A stretch of DNA of 6,980 bases, from contig JBGTKH010000427.1 of NCBI GenBank assembly GCA_041744735.1, positions 1 to 6,980 on the forward strand, given 5' to 3'. This stretch comes from JBGTKH01 sp041744735 (lineage in GTDB: Bacteria; Planctomycetota; Planctomycetia; Pirellulales; Pirellulaceae). The notes below the pieces were generated by a model. That model saw nothing but the letters and a program-made list of their open reading frames with translations, had not been told where the DNA came from and ran no database searches. This document shows positions 6,018 to 6,980 of this stretch, piece after piece (positions within the stretch are counted from its first letter, which is position 1; the number at the start of each line of letters is the position of its first letter). A program made the translations under genes and the position numbers.

Positions 6018-6644
6018 CTACGCTCTGTCGGGAACGATTTTGCCGGCCAAGCGGAGCAGCCCGGGACTGACCTGCAGCCCGGATCGCTTGGCGGCGTTGG
6101 GATTGAGCTCGAAGGAAACTTTTTCGATGCCGGTCGCATCTCTGAATACAAAAAACCGCAGCGCCGCTCCCTTCTCGGCCAACCCCGCGCTGTCGCCAAC
6201 CACCAGCAGTGGCCGCTCGTGTTTCAGTTTTAGCAGTGCCGCCAACCGCTCCTCCGCAGTTCGTTCCACGCTGTCCGCTGCCGATAACGCGGAAATGAAC
6301 ACAACCTGACAAGGCCGATAGTCCTTGGCAGAACTGAAGCGTTGAATGACGATCCGCAAGCCTTTGAAATCACGCTTGGCGCGCACCATTTCGTCCAGAA
6401 AATTCACCGCATTACCCGCAACGGCACGGCCATTAAACGGATCTTGTCCCAGCACGCCGATGCGGAACGTGCCGTCGCCGCCTGCTAATGCTGCCGGCGG
6501 CAACAAGATCCCGGCGAGCGGATGAAGCATGTCAGCCTTGCGCTGATATTGCACGTCGACCGCCTGCGCAAGCGCCAACTGGCCGCCCAACGCCAGTTGG
6601 CTCGCGACGATCAGCAGGATCTGGAAATGGCGTGTGCGTGTCAT
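6018..6644 (-). CDS. YfiR-like periplasmic protein (DUF4154 family)
   Basis: A 208-residue protein from the ATG at 6644, with a signal peptide (MTRTRHFQILLIVASQLALG, probable cleavage after ALAQA at residue 28). Family-like blocks are FRIGVLGQDPF (60-70), CQVVFIS (112-118), RPLLVVGDSAGLAEKGA (144-160) and VSFELNPNAAKRSGLQVSPG with LLRLAGKIV (176-204). These match the YfiR/DUF4154 pattern. In Pseudomonas aeruginosa, YfiR is a periplasmic protein that restrains the diguanylate cyclase YfiN through its CHASE8-type domain. Here the usual 'LYNFAKFVEWP' segment is replaced by MLHPLAGILLPP (39-50). Only one Cys remains (112), so the disulphides of Pseudomonas YfiR cannot form. The frame stays open upstream to about 6815, but that extension reads as non-coding and would bury the signal peptide. 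It sits between a TonB-dependent receptor and two CHASE8-like receptors. Confidence 0.85.
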   Translation of the reverse strand: MTRTRHFQILLIVASQLALGGQLALAQAVDVQYQRKADMLHPLAGILLPPAALAGGDGTFRIGVLGQDPFNGRAVAGNAVNFLDEMVRAKRDFKGLRIVIQRFSSAKDYRPCQVVFISALSAADSVERTAEERLAALLKLKHERPLLVVGDSAGLAEKGAALRFFVFRDATGIEKVSFELNPNAAKRSGLQVSPGLLRLAGKIVPDRA

Positions 6645-6683
6645 GGTTGAACTCGAAATTGCGGCCCCGAACCGGTTTGAACA

Positions 6684-6701
6684 GTAGCAAATCTCGTGAG
6701 A
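6684..6701 (+). repeat. Possible decayed REP-like copy upstream of the yfiR-like gene
   Basis: GTAGC, five bases, then TCGTGAGA. Head, loop and spacing are the same as in the REP-like copies at 1317 and 1433, but the 3' stem arm is lost. It lies in the 164-bp gap (6645-6808) between the TonB-dependent receptor and yfiR-like genes, where I see no clear promoter or terminator. Confidence 0.4.
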
Positions 6702-6808
6702 CGCGAACACGCACGACTCCAGCAGCGGTATATCCAGTCTAAATTGCTTCCCCTGCCACTCGCAAGCGGTAGCGGTGATTTCCTGTCCACGAATGTCCGT
6801 CGCCAGGG

Positions 6809-6980
6809 CTACCAAGTCCGCGTAATCATGCCGTACACACTGCGTTCAACCTCGGTCCCGGGTATCAGGTTATCGTGGAACTCGCGATGATGGCTGTCCA
6901 GCAAATTCCGACCGACGGCGGCAAACTCCCAGCAGCAATTCGGCCGGTAAGCCAAGCGAGTGTCCATTTCGATGTAACAG
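6809..6980 (-). CDS. TonB-dependent receptor, C-terminal end (partial)
   Basis: The last 56 codons of a gene that runs off the right edge; stop TAG at 6811-6809. The translation contains MDTRLAYRP, EFAAVGRNLLDSHHREF, then TEVERSVYGMITRTW. This fits the last beta-strands of a TonB-dependent outer-membrane receptor, where I recall the pattern 'VGQNLLDxxHxEF...TEVERSVYGKVTWRF'. The terminal aromatic residue (W) fits the signal used by the outer-membrane assembly machinery. The plug and TonB box lie outside the window, so the ligand cannot be guessed. The yfiR-like gene follows 164 bp downstream on the same strand. TonB receptor plus YfiR-like neighbours is an arrangement I recall from other Gram-negatives, unverified here. 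Confidence 0.8.
   Translation of the reverse strand, partial: CYIEMDTRLAYRPNCCWEFAAVGRNLLDSHHREFHDNLIPGTEVERSVYGMITRTW

Noticed and set aside
5917..6312. Minus-strand open frame overlapping the yfiR-like 3' end
   Set aside because: It is out of frame with the YfiR-like protein, and its C-terminal part (MTKYPMTKEARMPSDEG) is translated repeat array.
6645..6815. In-frame upstream extension of the yfiR-like gene
   Set aside because: It would overlap the TonB receptor stop, start on TTG, contain no recognisable domain, and place the signal peptide 57 residues inside the protein.

Overview
All intact genes lie on the minus strand. They are best read from the right edge leftwards: the 3' end of a TonB-dependent receptor, a YfiR-like periplasmic protein, a methyl-accepting chemotaxis protein (MCP), a sensor histidine kinase and a Tat-signalled polysaccharide pyruvyl transferase-like protein. 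At the left end is debris: the 3' part of pheT and a short scrap resembling the start of a serine hydrolase. The GC-rich codon use, the Tat-exported pyruvyl transferase-like protein, the GTAG-headed intergenic hairpins and the TTCGTC/GACGAA repeats at gene borders all suggest a planctomycete, probably of the Pirellulales. This placement rests on recalled family features, not on a database search.

Right half (2791-6980). This looks like a signalling locus. In the known YfiBNR (TpbB) system, periplasmic YfiR binds the CHASE8-type sensor domain of the diguanylate cyclase YfiN. Here a YfiR-like secreted protein sits beside two membrane receptors whose N-terminal halves look like that sensor type, but neither has a GGDEF domain. 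One ends in an MCP signalling domain and the other in a HisKA/HATPase kinase core. The two are close paralogues from TM1 through HAMP (45 of 58 residues identical in one stretch, and a 34-bp perfect DNA repeat). They overlap by 4 bp (ATGA). The outer-membrane receptor upstream suggests a route from outer-membrane ligand to YfiR to two different outputs. The wiring is inference; the gene order and paralogy are visible.

Middle (1476-2790). The pyruvyl transferase-like gene begins 28 bp after the kinase stop with a good Shine-Dalgarno, so it may be the last gene of the same transcript. Its Tat signal is odd for a family whose characterised enzymes use cytosolic phosphoenolpyruvate.

Left (1-1475). 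A cluster of REP-like hairpins lies between the pyruvyl transferase gene and the truncated pheT. Two good copies face each other, and all four of their stem differences form two compensatory base pairs. pheT has lost about its first half near 1241. The last 314 bases hold only a hydrolase-like scrap and one strong hairpin.
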